From contig JAVJSU010000103.1 in NCBI GenBank assembly GCA_040219275.1, forward strand, positions 77,985-141,984: a stretch of DNA of 64,000 bases. The letters are read 5' to 3'. How positions within the stretch are numbered: position 1 is the stretch's first letter; each line of letters starts with the position of its first letter. Source of the DNA: JAVJSU01 sp040219275 (GTDB lineage: Bacteria; Chloroflexota; Anaerolineae; Aggregatilineales; Phototrophicaceae). Positions 15,730 through 24,149 of the stretch are shown here, piece by piece. The position numbers and the translations under genes were made by a program. The notes below the pieces were generated by a model. That model had not been told where the DNA came from, ran no database searches, and saw nothing but the letters and a program-made list of their open reading frames with translations.

Positions 15730-17090
15730 TGACTATCGAAGATCAGTTTGAAGTGCACGATCCCGAAATTTTAGCGAATGCCCGTGCCATTCTTGATAAA
15801 GCGGGGAATTATGCTGGGATGGCTCAGGAGGTGGTCAGCGCAGTAAAACGCAATGAAGCATGGCGTGGAGAAAGTTGCATTAATCTGCTTGCACCTGAAG
15901 CACCCACCAGCCCAACCGTTCGTCGCCTTTTAGCCTCTGAAATCGGCACACGGGCGGCAGAGGGGCATATTGGACGCGTTAATCGCTGGTTTGCCGGTAC
16001 GCAATATATTGATGAAGTCGAATCATTATGTGTTGAACTCCTGAAAAAAGCCTTTCGTTGTAATTATGCCGATCATCGCTTGATGGGAAGCATGATTGGC
16101 AACATGGCAGTGTACCATTCACTTGTTCAACCCGGTGATCGCGTGATGACTGCCGCCCAACCCTTCGGAGGGCATTCGAGCAATCGCTATGATGGACCCG
16201 CTGGAACACGTGGCGTAGAGATTTTTGACATCCCGTTTGATCCAGAGACGTTAGATGTGGATTTAGATAAATTTGAGGAGGAGGCGCAACGTATCCAACC
16301 CAAGCTGGTTGTCGCTGGCATGTCCATGACACTGTTCCCGCTTCCGGTGCGCGAGATGAGTTCGATCATCCAGAGATGGGGTGGTCGCTTTGTGTTTGAC
16401 GGGGCGCATCAAGCAGGATTAATTGCGGGGCACCAGTTTCAGGATCCACTCAAAGAGGGTGCTGATATTCTAACGGGTTCAGCAGGGAAAACTTTTAGCG
16501 GACCCCAGAGCGGTATGATTATGTGGAATGATCCTACGCTTACAGAACCCATTACCACAGCAATATTTCCTGTACTTGCGGCGACTCATCAAGTCAACCG
16601 TGTCGCGGCGCTGGCTGTTGCGGCGGCAGAGATGCTTGAATATGGCGATGTGTATATGGCGCAAATCGTAAAAAATTCTCAGGCGCTGGGTAAAGCATTG
16701 GAAGCGCGCGGTATCCCTGTACTTGCCGCAAATCGTGGGTATTCACAAACGCATCAGGTGATTGTCAATGTGAGAGAATTTGGTGGTGGGTTAGATGTTG
16801 CCCACAAATTGGCGGAAGCAAATTTGATCACGAATAAGAACTTGATTCCCGGTGACAAGCCACAGGATTGGGATCGTCCGAGTGGTCTGCGAATTGGGAC
16901 GATTGAAATTACCCGCTTAGGACTCATGGAAAATGACATGGCAGATATTGCAGATTTTATGGCACGTGTGCTGGTCAGAGAGGAATCCACAAGCTCCGTC
17001 CTTAAAGATGTTGAAGCATATCGTCGTCCGTTGCAGACGTTTTACTATAATTTTGACAATGGCTGGCCTCGTGCAATGGGATTGTCTTAA
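15729..17090 (+). CDS. Serine-hydroxymethyltransferase-like PLP enzyme
   Basis: A 453-residue fold-type I PLP protein that aligns by motif with SHMT. It has INLLAPEAPTSP near residue 50 (SHMT: NLIASEN-like), the substrate loop VFDGAHQAGLIAG with the PLP-binding Asp and His, and the lysine motif GSAGKTFSGPQSG near residue 255 (SHMT: TTTHKTLRGPRGG). The Thr-rich stretch before the lysine is changed to GSAGK, unlike housekeeping GlyA. With its own GntR regulator it is probably a specialised aldolase/transaldolase acting on a beta-hydroxy or alpha-methyl amino acid and not the folate-cycle enzyme. Ribosome site GGAGG lies 8 bases upstream. Confidence 0.82.
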   Translation: MTIEDQFEVHDPEILANARAILDKAGNYAGMAQEVVSAVKRNEAWRGESCINLLAPEAPTSPTVRRLLASEIGTRAAEGHIGRVNRWFAGTQYIDEVESLCVELLKKAFRCNYADHRLMGSMIGNMAVYHSLVQPGDRVMTAAQPFGGHSSNRYDGPAGTRGVEIFDIPFDPETLDVDLDKFEEEAQRIQPKLVVAGMSMTLFPLPVREMSSIIQRWGGRFVFDGAHQAGLIAGHQFQDPLKEGADILTGSAGKTFSGPQSGMIMWNDPTLTEPITTAIFPVLAATHQVNRVAALAVAAAEMLEYGDVYMAQIVKNSQALGKALEARGIPVLAANRGYSQTHQVIVNVREFGGGLDVAHKLAEANLITNKNLIPGDKPQDWDRPSGLRIGTIEITRLGLMENDMADIADFMARVLVREESTSSVLKDVEAYRRPLQTFYYNFDNGWPRAMGLS

Positions 17091-17148
17091 ACCTTGACGG
17101 TCAAATAGCAGGTCTGCTATGCGAGTTAGCCCGAACTGGAAACAAGAA

Positions 17149-17180
17149 AGCCGGTACATCAATCAAGTGTTGCACCGGCT
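17149..17180. terminator. Hairpin after the SHMT-like gene
   Basis: Arms AGCCGGT and ACCGGCT with two further pairs and an 18-20-base loop. The minus strand has a TTTCTTGTTT tail and the plus strand no clear T-run. Probably a terminator serving a former minus-strand gene, or a weak bidirectional one. Confidence 0.45.
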
Positions 17181-17518
17181 ACTTGGCAAGAAGCGTTTTC
17201 TACTTCTTGACGGAGAAATCTAGGTGTTGTTGAAGTAAACCGCAGGCAACGGTTGCAAAGCTCGATTTAACAAACAATTACCAACCACGTTTACCGAGAA
17301 TGACCTGATCTGGTGTGACGTTGATGCCAATGATGGAGCAGTAAGACAACCCAATCTAGTTTAGGAGATTGGGATTTGGAACACACAGAATTTCCCCTCA
17401 AATACAGCAATTTAGCCGACTATTGGCATATCACTTTAAATGGGTGTGATGTGCGATTTTCTGTTGCCTCAAACCTGATCTCCAATCAAATTCACACAGT
17501 TTTGGAGATAGATTAACA
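17181..17518. other. Junction region between host genes and the mobile element
   Basis: No intact gene. On the minus strand a short frame ending in TAA at 17279-17281 reads SIIGINVTPDQVILGKRGW, which looks like the last residues of a real but unrecognised protein, cut near 17350. An inverted repeat CCCAATCT / AGATTGGG follows at 17350-17373. The coding style changes after this point, so the left end of the element probably lies between about 17280 and 17400. The other end is outside the window, so an attachment duplication cannot be tested here. Confidence 0.45.
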
Positions 17519-18580
17519 ATGGCAAAACAAAAGAAACAAATACAAACAAGTAACGATGTTCTGAGCGGTGTCCTGACCGTTGGACTGGATATTGGCTATG
17601 GCGTGGTGAAAGTCGTCACCGATAACACCTCATTCGGATTTCCATCGGTTATGGGACATGCCCGCGAAATCAAATTCCAGCAAGAAGCTATCCAGCAGAA
17701 ATATCCCGGCGACCAGATTACCGATGATGAAGGTGAATGGTTTGTGGGCGATCTGGCATTGGCACAACTTCCACCCGGAGAACTCCTTCGCTTGCGCGGT
17801 CGTACAGCCAACGAAAAAACGATGGGAAACACTTTTCGTCTGCGTCTGGCAAAAGCCGCTATTGCCAAGTTGGTTCAAGGGGTGTGGGGGCGTGATGTTA
17901 TCCATTTACGCCTGAGCACAGGTTTGCCCGTAGATCATATGCGGGATGCTGAAGAACTCAAAGAAGCTCTGCTCGGTCAACATCTCATCCAAACCGATGT
18001 CTGTGAAGTCATCGCCAATGTCGTTGAGGTACGCGTCATGCCACAACCATATGGCACAGCCTATAGCGCGATGTTAACACCCGATGGAAACATCAATGTG
18101 CATCACACTTATATGCGAACAGGCATTGTGGATGTCGGGACGTATACCGTCGATATTGCTCTGGATGATGATGGCGAGTTCGTAGATGCCGAAAGCGGCA
18201 GTGTGGAGGGTGGAGTCTATACCGCACAGGAACGCATCTCAACCATGCTTGAACGCGATTACCGCGAGAAGATGCCCTACAAAATCGTTGAACAGGTACT
18301 TCGTACAGGGATTTTCACCGCCAGTGGCAAGCCTATAGATTACAGCCACGAAGTCGAAGAAGCTTTAGCGCCACTTCGCAGTGCGACATTGGGCTTGATG
18401 AGTGAAAAGTGGCAACGCGGTACGACTGTGGATGTCATTTACTTATCGGGTGGCGGTGCAGAACTGGTCTATGAACAGATCGTCGAAGCCTATCCACAGA
18501 CAAAATTAGTCCCGCACCCACAGATGGCGAACGCCAGAGGCTATCTCTATTACGCAAACTTCACGGGCAGTGAAGATTAG
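17519..18580 (+). CDS. ParM/StbA-like actin-family plasmid segregation protein
   Basis: A 353-residue actin-like ATPase. The phosphate-1 loop is VGLDIGYGVVKVV near residue 20, the phosphate-2 loop is GIVDVGTYTVDIAL near residue 200, and the adenosine motif is YLSGGGAELV near residue 310. Proteins of this type (ParM, AlfA, Alp7) polymerise into filaments that push plasmid copies apart and need a small DNA-binding adaptor (ParR) and a centromere. The next gene is a ribbon-helix-helix protein, as expected for ParR. Presence in the element suggests an excised, plasmid-like replicating stage. Confidence 0.85.
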   Translation: MAKQKKQIQTSNDVLSGVLTVGLDIGYGVVKVVTDNTSFGFPSVMGHAREIKFQQEAIQQKYPGDQITDDEGEWFVGDLALAQLPPGELLRLRGRTANEKTMGNTFRLRLAKAAIAKLVQGVWGRDVIHLRLSTGLPVDHMRDAEELKEALLGQHLIQTDVCEVIANVVEVRVMPQPYGTAYSAMLTPDGNINVHHTYMRTGIVDVGTYTVDIALDDDGEFVDAESGSVEGGVYTAQERISTMLERDYREKMPYKIVEQVLRTGIFTASGKPIDYSHEVEEALAPLRSATLGLMSEKWQRGTTVDVIYLSGGGAELVYEQIVEAYPQTKLVPHPQMANARGYLYYANFTGSED

Positions 18581-18583
18581 CTA

Positions 18584-18637
18584 TATAGGGGGTATTACGT
18601 ACTGGTACATCACGTTCTTATAAGTAATACCCCTATA
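18584..18637. promoter_or_regulatory. Long inverted repeat between ParM-like and ParR-like genes
   Basis: Arms TATAGGGGGTATTAC (18584-18598) and GTAATACCCCTATA (18624-18637), identical apart from one extra G, with a 25-base loop. The right arm abuts the ribosome-binding site GGAGG of the next gene. It could be a transcription/translation control hairpin or an adaptor-binding site. Confidence 0.6.
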
Positions 18638-18647
18638 GGAGGAAAAC

Positions 18648-19067
18648 ATGCCAAGCAGACGAACAAAGAAACGCAATTACCGGACAATCACCTTCAAAGT
18701 CTACTTTGACGATGATGAAGATATTCTGGACTGGTGGGAAGACATTGAGGCAGGCGAACGTAGCGATACCATTCGGGATGTGATTCGTGAATATATTGGT
18801 GTTCAACCGAAGCGAAAGCCCAAAGTCATCGACCTGCCGGAACTGATGGAGGTGCGCCGCGATACCTTGTGGATCAAAGACGCATTGAATGATATGCCCG
18901 CGTATCTGGAACGTGTTATCCAGCATGTGGTAACTAATGCTCAGCCAATTGCTGTCGGACAAACGTTACCGCGAGCATCGCCCATCGAGACGGTCAATGA
19001 CGATCCAGCCCTGACAGATGCGGAAAGCCAGCGTCGGACGAACCGGATGAGGAAAGCCACATGGTAG
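18648..19067 (+). CDS. Ribbon-helix-helix DNA-binding protein, ParR-like adaptor candidate
   Basis: A 139-residue protein. Residues about 10-55 (NYRTITFKVYFDDDED... GERSDTIRDVIREYIG) fit a ribbon-helix-helix domain: a basic strand, then a helix with SDTIRDVIREY. The rest is charged and probably helical or disordered. It sits directly after the ParM-like gene with AGGAGG as ribosome site, the position of ParR/StbB-type adaptors that couple actin filaments to a centromere. Function is inferred from position and fold only. Confidence 0.65.
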   Translation: MPSRRTKKRNYRTITFKVYFDDDEDILDWWEDIEAGERSDTIRDVIREYIGVQPKRKPKVIDLPELMEVRRDTLWIKDALNDMPAYLERVIQHVVTNAQPIAVGQTLPRASPIETVNDDPALTDAESQRRTNRMRKATW

Positions 19068-19090
19068 CTATTTTCCAATGTCCGACGCAT

Positions 19091-19406
19091 CAGCCCGCTA
19101 GCGCGGACTGGTATCGCTGTGTCATGCAGGGCATGTCCAGCGATACTCTTGTGACCCAGAAAATCCTCTGCGGTTTTCATAAGTCCTGTAAGGGTCACAA
19201 GAAGCCAGCTAAATCGCTGGTCTCTCAAGCGCCGAGAGGGCTTGGTGCAGCGCATTTTCGCGCTTGCACCCGTGTGGCGGTGTTAGGCACACGCCACACC
19301 TGTCGAACTGGCTTACCAGCCCGACAGACCACACCCGCGATAGTTTTCGTGGTTGGTGGTGATGTTGCCCTTACGGACAACAAATCAGCCTGTCTTGCAG
19401 GCTGAT
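19091..19406 (+). repeat. Train of nine or ten stem-loops in a non-coding stretch
   Basis: In 315 bases without a credible gene, successive perfect or near-perfect hairpins follow one another. They are CAG-CCGC (19091-19110), TATCGCTG (19112-19145), CTTGTGACCC (19148-19201, with an inner GAAAATC/GGTTTTC stem), CCAGC (19205-19220), CTCTC (19222-19238), GGTGCAGCGC (19244-19270), GTGTGGCG (19272-19299), TGTCG-CTGG (19301-19326), ACCAC (19328-19353) and ATCAGCCTG (19384-19406). Such density is typical of transfer/replication origins or of a structured RNA. The relaxase-like gene lies 0.6 kb downstream. Confidence 0.8.
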
Positions 19407-19436
19407 GAAAAGACAAAACAGAGCGAAGGAGCGCAA

Positions 19437-19733
19437 ATGTATCACCGTGATGTGATTTCAAAAATCGCCAGACGACTGCCACATCGAACTCAGCGTGACG
19501 TGGCAGAGGTCATCGAGGTACTCACCGAAGTCTGGTCAGAAGAACTGTTGAATGGTGGCGAAGTTGCTGTGCCTGACATCGGACGATTGAGCATTGAAGT
19601 GCAGGATATGCGAGCAGGTGGCGCATTAGGTAATTATGGGCGACTACGCCGGATCTACGGGCGTTTTCGTCTGACACAAGAAATGAAAAAACAGATTCAG
19701 GAGGTTGAACTTGAAGAAAAGAAAAAATCGTGA
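19437..19733 (+). CDS. HU/IHF-family DNA-bending protein
   Basis: A 98-residue histone-like protein. It begins MYHRDVISKIARRLPHRTQRDV, followed by EVLTEVWSEELLNGGEVAVPDIGRL, the helix-helix-strand opening of HU/IHF, where the VxVPGxG motif is VAVPDIG. The arm region (RLRRIYGRF) holds aromatic and basic residues instead of the usual proline tip. The start is chosen at 19437 because AAGGAG lies 7 bases upstream. It probably helps shape the adjacent hairpin-rich region or the replication/transfer complex. Confidence 0.75.
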   Translation: MYHRDVISKIARRLPHRTQRDVAEVIEVLTEVWSEELLNGGEVAVPDIGRLSIEVQDMRAGGALGNYGRLRRIYGRFRLTQEMKKQIQEVELEEKKKS

Positions 19734-20019
19734 TGGTTACATCGAACGCATTTCAATCGGCTTCACTCCGGAACAGATGCGCCGCATCGAAGAGATATTG
19801 CGTGTTCGTGCCCGCACGGGCGAAATGCAACATAAAACTGACCTGATTCGGGATGCTGTCAATTTGTATCTGAGTCATCAGGATGATATTCCCGGCACAC
19901 GGGCGGCTATTACTCGCAAACTTGAGGGTCGCATCGAAGCTGTTGAGGAACAACTGCAACGTCAAAATACCTTGCTGGAGAAACTGGTCGCATTCTTCAG
20001 GAAACGGCGGGAGATGTAG
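19711..20019 (+). CDS. Ribbon-helix-helix protein with coiled-coil tail (accessory mobilisation factor candidate)
   Basis: A 102-residue protein. It overlaps the end of the HU-like gene and starts at a TTG six bases after AGGAGG (a TTG two codons earlier is too close). Residues about 8-55 (IERISIGFTPEQMRRIEEIL... LIRDAVNLYL) resemble a ribbon-helix-helix domain; the tail (LEGRIEAVEEQLQRQNTLLEKLVAF) is a heptad coiled coil. Small RHH proteins placed before a relaxase usually bind the transfer origin. The relaxase-like gene begins four bases after its stop. Confidence 0.62.
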   Translation: MKKRKNRDGYIERISIGFTPEQMRRIEEILRVRARTGEMQHKTDLIRDAVNLYLSHQDDIPGTRAAITRKLEGRIEAVEEQLQRQNTLLEKLVAFFRKRREM

Positions 20020-20022
20020 TGA

Positions 20023-20934
20023 ATGGATCGTAAGCTCATGTGTGTGTCGAACGTGAAATATAAGAAACCCACAGAGCATGAAGGTAAGCGTATGAAGAAC
20101 TTGCTCAAGTACCTGACGTACCGCGAATCTCGTGATGAAAAAGCGCATCATGCAGGTGGTCGCGAACGCTGGATGAATCATGGTATGGGGCGATCTGCCA
20201 CTGAAATTGCAGAACGTTGCGATGCTTACCAGAGTGATCATGTGCTCTTGTTCAGTTTGGTAATCAATCCCAACGTCGATTTGATCCGTATGGTGCCGCC
20301 TGAAGATCGCGAGCCGTTTGTAAAGCAGTTAACTGAACGTACTGTAAATGGATTCTTTGATGCCAGAGGAATTGATACCGGGGTAGAGTGGTCCGCGGTG
20401 ATCCATCATCGTCTGACTGACGGCGAAGAAGCACCGGGTCAACACAACCCGCATACGCATATCGTTCTTCCCGGAACCTACTACGATGCTGATGAAGGCA
20501 GACGTAAGCCTCTGTATTTTTCCAGAAATAAGAGCGTGAATCACGTCGAGATGCTCCATGAGGTGACGCAAATCAACATGGTAGATCTTATGGATCGCTA
20601 TGCCGGACTTGATTGGGAACAGCGTTACGACAAGCTAGCTACGATCCGCGAACAGCAGGAACAGATTGTTTACGATGACGATCAGCATGGTTTTTGGGGT
20701 GGTGATCCCGTTTGGGCAGGTATTCGCCGGACTGACAATGATACAAGTGCAGTAGGCTTTTATGGTTTCTTCGAGAATCGTGAAGGGAAAACCACATTGC
20801 AATTCCGACCGGTCATGGGTGATGTTGACCATCAAGATGCTGAGATACTTGCCGAGCAGTTAAAGGAACGTTTGAAAGATGACGCGAAAAATATCCAGAA
20901 GGATAACGAACCGAGTCCAAGACTTAACTTTTGA
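20023..20934 (+). CDS. Relaxase-like HUH protein (mobilisation)
   Basis: A 303-residue protein with the HUH-type metal motif HNPHTHIVLPGTYY around residues 141-146 (two histidines separated by one residue, plus an upstream histidine). An N-terminal LLKYLTYRES supplies a candidate nicking tyrosine, and LFSLVINPNVDLIR gives the usual strand before the motif. Such enzymes nick oriT and covalently bind the transferred strand. It is shorter than plasmid MOB relaxases and lacks a helicase domain. The RHH protein upstream and the primase downstream support a mobilisation/replication module. Exact MOB family not recognised. Confidence 0.7.
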   Translation: MDRKLMCVSNVKYKKPTEHEGKRMKNLLKYLTYRESRDEKAHHAGGRERWMNHGMGRSATEIAERCDAYQSDHVLLFSLVINPNVDLIRMVPPEDREPFVKQLTERTVNGFFDARGIDTGVEWSAVIHHRLTDGEEAPGQHNPHTHIVLPGTYYDADEGRRKPLYFSRNKSVNHVEMLHEVTQINMVDLMDRYAGLDWEQRYDKLATIREQQEQIVYDDDQHGFWGGDPVWAGIRRTDNDTSAVGFYGFFENREGKTTLQFRPVMGDVDHQDAEILAEQLKERLKDDAKNIQKDNEPSPRLNF

Positions 20935-20959
20935 CCATAAATGAATACAGGAGCCGAAG

Positions 20960-23900
20960 GTGATACTGCGACCAAACAGTTCACCCAAAGCCCCTGTAGA
21001 CAAAAAGATTAGGAAAATTATGACACAGAAAGCGATATCTAACAATAAGTGCCGAGAAATTCACGCGGTTATGCAGAACGAGTTCCTGAGTGTTTTGTAT
21101 CCGCAATCGTCAGCTGAACACTGGCTGGAACTGCGTTGTATCCATCCCCAAACTGGTGAGGTACGAACTCTATGGACACAACTCAATCAGCCCAAACAAT
21201 TGGCGACTGTGCTAAAGCAGGTGGATAAACTCAATGCTGAAGGCTTTGGCGTGTTCTTCGCGCCTTGCCTAAGGAAAGAGAGAAAGGGCAGTGCCTCATC
21301 TGCGATCCTGCTTCCTGCTTTATGGGTTGACGTAGATTGTGATGATGATCCGCAGATACGTGAAAAAGGAATGGCAAAACTGTGTAGCTTCGAACCTGCA
21401 CCGTCGATCATCGTGGATAGTGGCGGAGGTTGGCATGGCTATTGGTTGCTGGATGAACCATTCCTGCTGGAAATAGAAGACGATAAGCAGAAAATCAGTC
21501 AGATCATGCACGGTTTGTTCGCGACGCTGGATGGCGACGACGGTTATGTTAAGTCGGTGGCATCCGTGATGCGATTGCCCAATAGCATTAACACCAAGCC
21601 TGAGCGCAACAACGCGCTGGTGCAGGTCATTGAGTGGCATCCAGAACGCCGTTACTCATTGAGCAGTTTCGAGTGGCTGGAAGTCAAGCCCAAGCCACAA
21701 AATGGTTATTTGCCTGTATTTTCGACGAACGGCAACGGAAATCATCCACTGCCACCGCGCACTGAGCAGTATCTCACTTCGGGTGCATACGATGGCAATC
21801 GGAATCACGAGTTATTCCATGCCGCTTGTCAGATGCGCGATGCAGGCTACAGTCAGAGCGATGCTGAACGCGAATTGGTAGTCCGTCATGTTGCAGATGG
21901 CAATGGTAACGAAAATCCTGCTAGCCGCGAGAAGGAAGCACGAGCGACAATTGCCAGTGCTTACAGTCAAACTGCACGTGAACCCATCGCATCACCAAAA
22001 CACCATGCGCGGGAGGTCGTTCAGCAACTTGTGGGACAGTATCAAGTCGAGCAGAAACCAGAACGTCCGACCACAGCTCAGATTGTTGAAGCCGTTGAAG
22101 CTTGCATCCATCTCAATCCGATTGAATGGGCAGAGGAACGCCAGCACCTCAAAGCTGTTTGTGGTGATGGGCTGAAAATCAGCGATATTGATCGCTTATA
22201 TAAGGAGAAGAAAAAGGTTGTTGAGCGCCAGCACCAGCAAGAATATGTCGATACTGAGAGCTATCTCATGCTGGATGGCAAGATCATCTACCGTAAAGAG
22301 ACCTATCGCGGATCAATGGAAAAGACCGTTACCGATTGGGCAGCTACAGCCTTGTACCAGACCTGCCAGATTGATGATGATGGCAAAGAAGCGCATGTAA
22401 CCACGATTGAACTTCAGCGCGGTTCTTCTATAAAGAAGCTCGATATTCCCGGTGATGTCTTTGTCGATGATGTGGCTTTGAGGCGTTTCATTGGCTCAAG
22501 TGCCGGGTCGCAGTATGTGGTTCGGGCAGGCATGTCCAAGCATCTTGTTCCTGCGATTGTGCAATTATCCGGTGAGTTTCCAACGCATCGACACTACAAT
22601 TTCATGGGCTGGATGGAACTGGATGGCAGATGGGTCTATGTTTCGCCAACGGATTGCGTTACCGCGAAGGGTAAACTTGCTGAACCACCATCGGTTGAAC
22701 TGGATCAGCGCCTTCGGGATTATGGCTTACAAGCGGCGAGTTGGCAGGAGAGCCTAAAGGCATTTGACGCGGTGACGCAGGTTTTGCCACCTCATCTCGC
22801 ACCCTGCCTGATTTCGTTTGCCTTGTTACCTGTGATTCAACGTTTCTTCCCGAAAATGGCGACCAAACCCGCTATTCATCTGGTTGGCACTTCAGGCAGT
22901 GGTAAGTCGGAGATTGCGTCTCTGATGAGCAGTTTCTATGGGCAGTTCAGCCGTGATACGCCACCTGCTCAATGGGGTGATACCATCAATACCGTTGAAA
23001 TGCTGGGTTATCCACTGGCTGATGCACTTTACTGGGTCGATGATTACAAAGACATCTATGCTGATACCCGTACCTTCACGCGCTTCCTGCAATCTTATTC
23101 CAGAAATCTGGGACGTGGACGCTTGACCCGTGAGGCGAAGGTTCGCCGTGAGAAACCTTGTCGTGGATTGATTTTGTCCACAGGTGAAACCAGTCTTGAG
23201 GGTGAAATGTCGGTGGCATCGCGCATGATGTCACTGGAAATCCCACCATGGAAACAGCGCGACCCTGAAGGCAAGGCACTGATCCAAGCAGAGGCACTGC
23301 GCGATAACTTGCCCGGTTTCACGGCTCATTTTGCTTCGTGGATTGCCCGACAACTAGATACGGGTAGCCTGATAGAAGAAATTCCTAACCGTTTCCTCCA
23401 GAATTTTCGTGGTTACGATGCTCAGTTGACCGCAAAATTCGGTAAGAATGGGCATCATGATCGGGCTGTCAAGAACTGGGCGGTGCTGGTGACGGTTTAT
23501 CAACTGCTATCCAAGTTCGTGCAGGAGATGGATGAGGACTACATACTTCCCACGTGGCAGGATGTCATCGTCGAGAATGTTCGTGCTCTGCGTGAAGAAC
23601 GTGCTAGCGAGGTCTTTCTCGATCTTCTGGGGCAACTACTCGCAGGTGGGCAGGTCGTGATTGATGACAACATGCAGACTCCGCATGAACACCCATCTGG
23701 TGTGACGGTTGTGGGCTACCGCGACGATACCTATGTCTACCTGCTACCGGAGATCGCCTTCAAAGAGGTGAACAAGGTGCAGACCATCCATTTCAATACC
23801 ACCGCCATCGGGATGCAGTTGAAGGAAGATGGGATTCTCTTGCCCGGAACGAACACTTTGACTACTCAGCGCCGTATTCGTGGTGGCAGAGTGCGATTAT

Positions 23901-23962
23901 GGCAATTAAAGTCCGATTTTCTGGGTTGTGACACCTGTGACGATGTGACAGCAGAGCAATAA
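20960..23962 (+). CDS. Replication protein: AEP-type primase fused to AAA/SF3-like ATPase
   Basis: A 1000-residue protein starting at GTG with AGGAG six bases upstream. Residues about 100-210 show an archaeo-eukaryotic primase-type core: a DxD metal pair in LWVDVDCDDD (about 122) and the SIIVDSGGGWHGYWLL block with a catalytic His. A middle region carries a predicted helical linker (residues about 270-420). Residues about 640-800 hold a P-loop, GTSGSGKSE, and the Walker B-like YWVDDYKD of a superfamily 3/DUF927-type ATPase. Proteins of this design initiate replication of plasmids and integrative elements. The last codons overlap the TGTGAC triad at 23927-23949. Confidence 0.8.
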   Translation: MILRPNSSPKAPVDKKIRKIMTQKAISNNKCREIHAVMQNEFLSVLYPQSSAEHWLELRCIHPQTGEVRTLWTQLNQPKQLATVLKQVDKLNAEGFGVFFAPCLRKERKGSASSAILLPALWVDVDCDDDPQIREKGMAKLCSFEPAPSIIVDSGGGWHGYWLLDEPFLLEIEDDKQKISQIMHGLFATLDGDDGYVKSVASVMRLPNSINTKPERNNALVQVIEWHPERRYSLSSFEWLEVKPKPQNGYLPVFSTNGNGNHPLPPRTEQYLTSGAYDGNRNHELFHAACQMRDAGYSQSDAERELVVRHVADGNGNENPASREKEARATIASAYSQTAREPIASPKHHAREVVQQLVGQYQVEQKPERPTTAQIVEAVEACIHLNPIEWAEERQHLKAVCGDGLKISDIDRLYKEKKKVVERQHQQEYVDTESYLMLDGKIIYRKETYRGSMEKTVTDWAATALYQTCQIDDDGKEAHVTTIELQRGSSIKKLDIPGDVFVDDVALRRFIGSSAGSQYVVRAGMSKHLVPAIVQLSGEFPTHRHYNFMGWMELDGRWVYVSPTDCVTAKGKLAEPPSVELDQRLRDYGLQAASWQESLKAFDAVTQVLPPHLAPCLISFALLPVIQRFFPKMATKPAIHLVGTSGSGKSEIASLMSSFYGQFSRDTPPAQWGDTINTVEMLGYPLADALYWVDDYKDIYADTRTFTRFLQSYSRNLGRGRLTREAKVRREKPCRGLILSTGETSLEGEMSVASRMMSLEIPPWKQRDPEGKALIQAEALRDNLPGFTAHFASWIARQLDTGSLIEEIPNRFLQNFRGYDAQLTAKFGKNGHHDRAVKNWAVLVTVYQLLSKFVQEMDEDYILPTWQDVIVENVRALREERASEVFLDLLGQLLAGGQVVIDDNMQTPHEHPSGVTVVGYRDDTYVYLLPEIAFKEVNKVQTIHFNTTAIGMQLKEDGILLPGTNTLTTQRRIRGGRVRLWQLKSDFLGCDTCDDVTAEQ

Positions 23963-24022
23963 ACCGCAAAAAAGAATGTGTGAGTGTGATAAAAGAGGCT
24001 GTGACAGTTGTGACGCTGTGAC
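23927..24022 (+). repeat. Two TGTGAC triads (candidate iterons)
   Basis: TGTGAC occurs at 23927, 23936 and 23944 (spacing 9 then 8) and again at 24000, 24009 and 24017 with exactly the same spacing. The first triad is inside the last codons of the primase gene and the second just after its stop. Evenly phased short repeats next to a replication gene suggest initiator or repressor binding sites. Confidence 0.65.
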
Positions 24023-24149
24023 AGTCTCTTCACTTTTAGAGGCTACTATCTGACCGCTTTTTACATCTCAGCTTTGAACTTTCTCTGCTAAGATTGTTTT
24101 GTTCACCATTATGAAATCTATGTATAAAAAATACTGATAGAGAAAAACT

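Noticed and set aside
17279..17345. Minus-strand remnant reading ...VTPDQVILGKRGW
   Set aside because: It looks like a real protein end, but I could not assign a family; noted only within the junction region.
19061..19405. Open frames on both strands across the hairpin region
   Set aside because: Codon usage and lack of ribosome sites, plus the continuous stem-loops, argue against coding.
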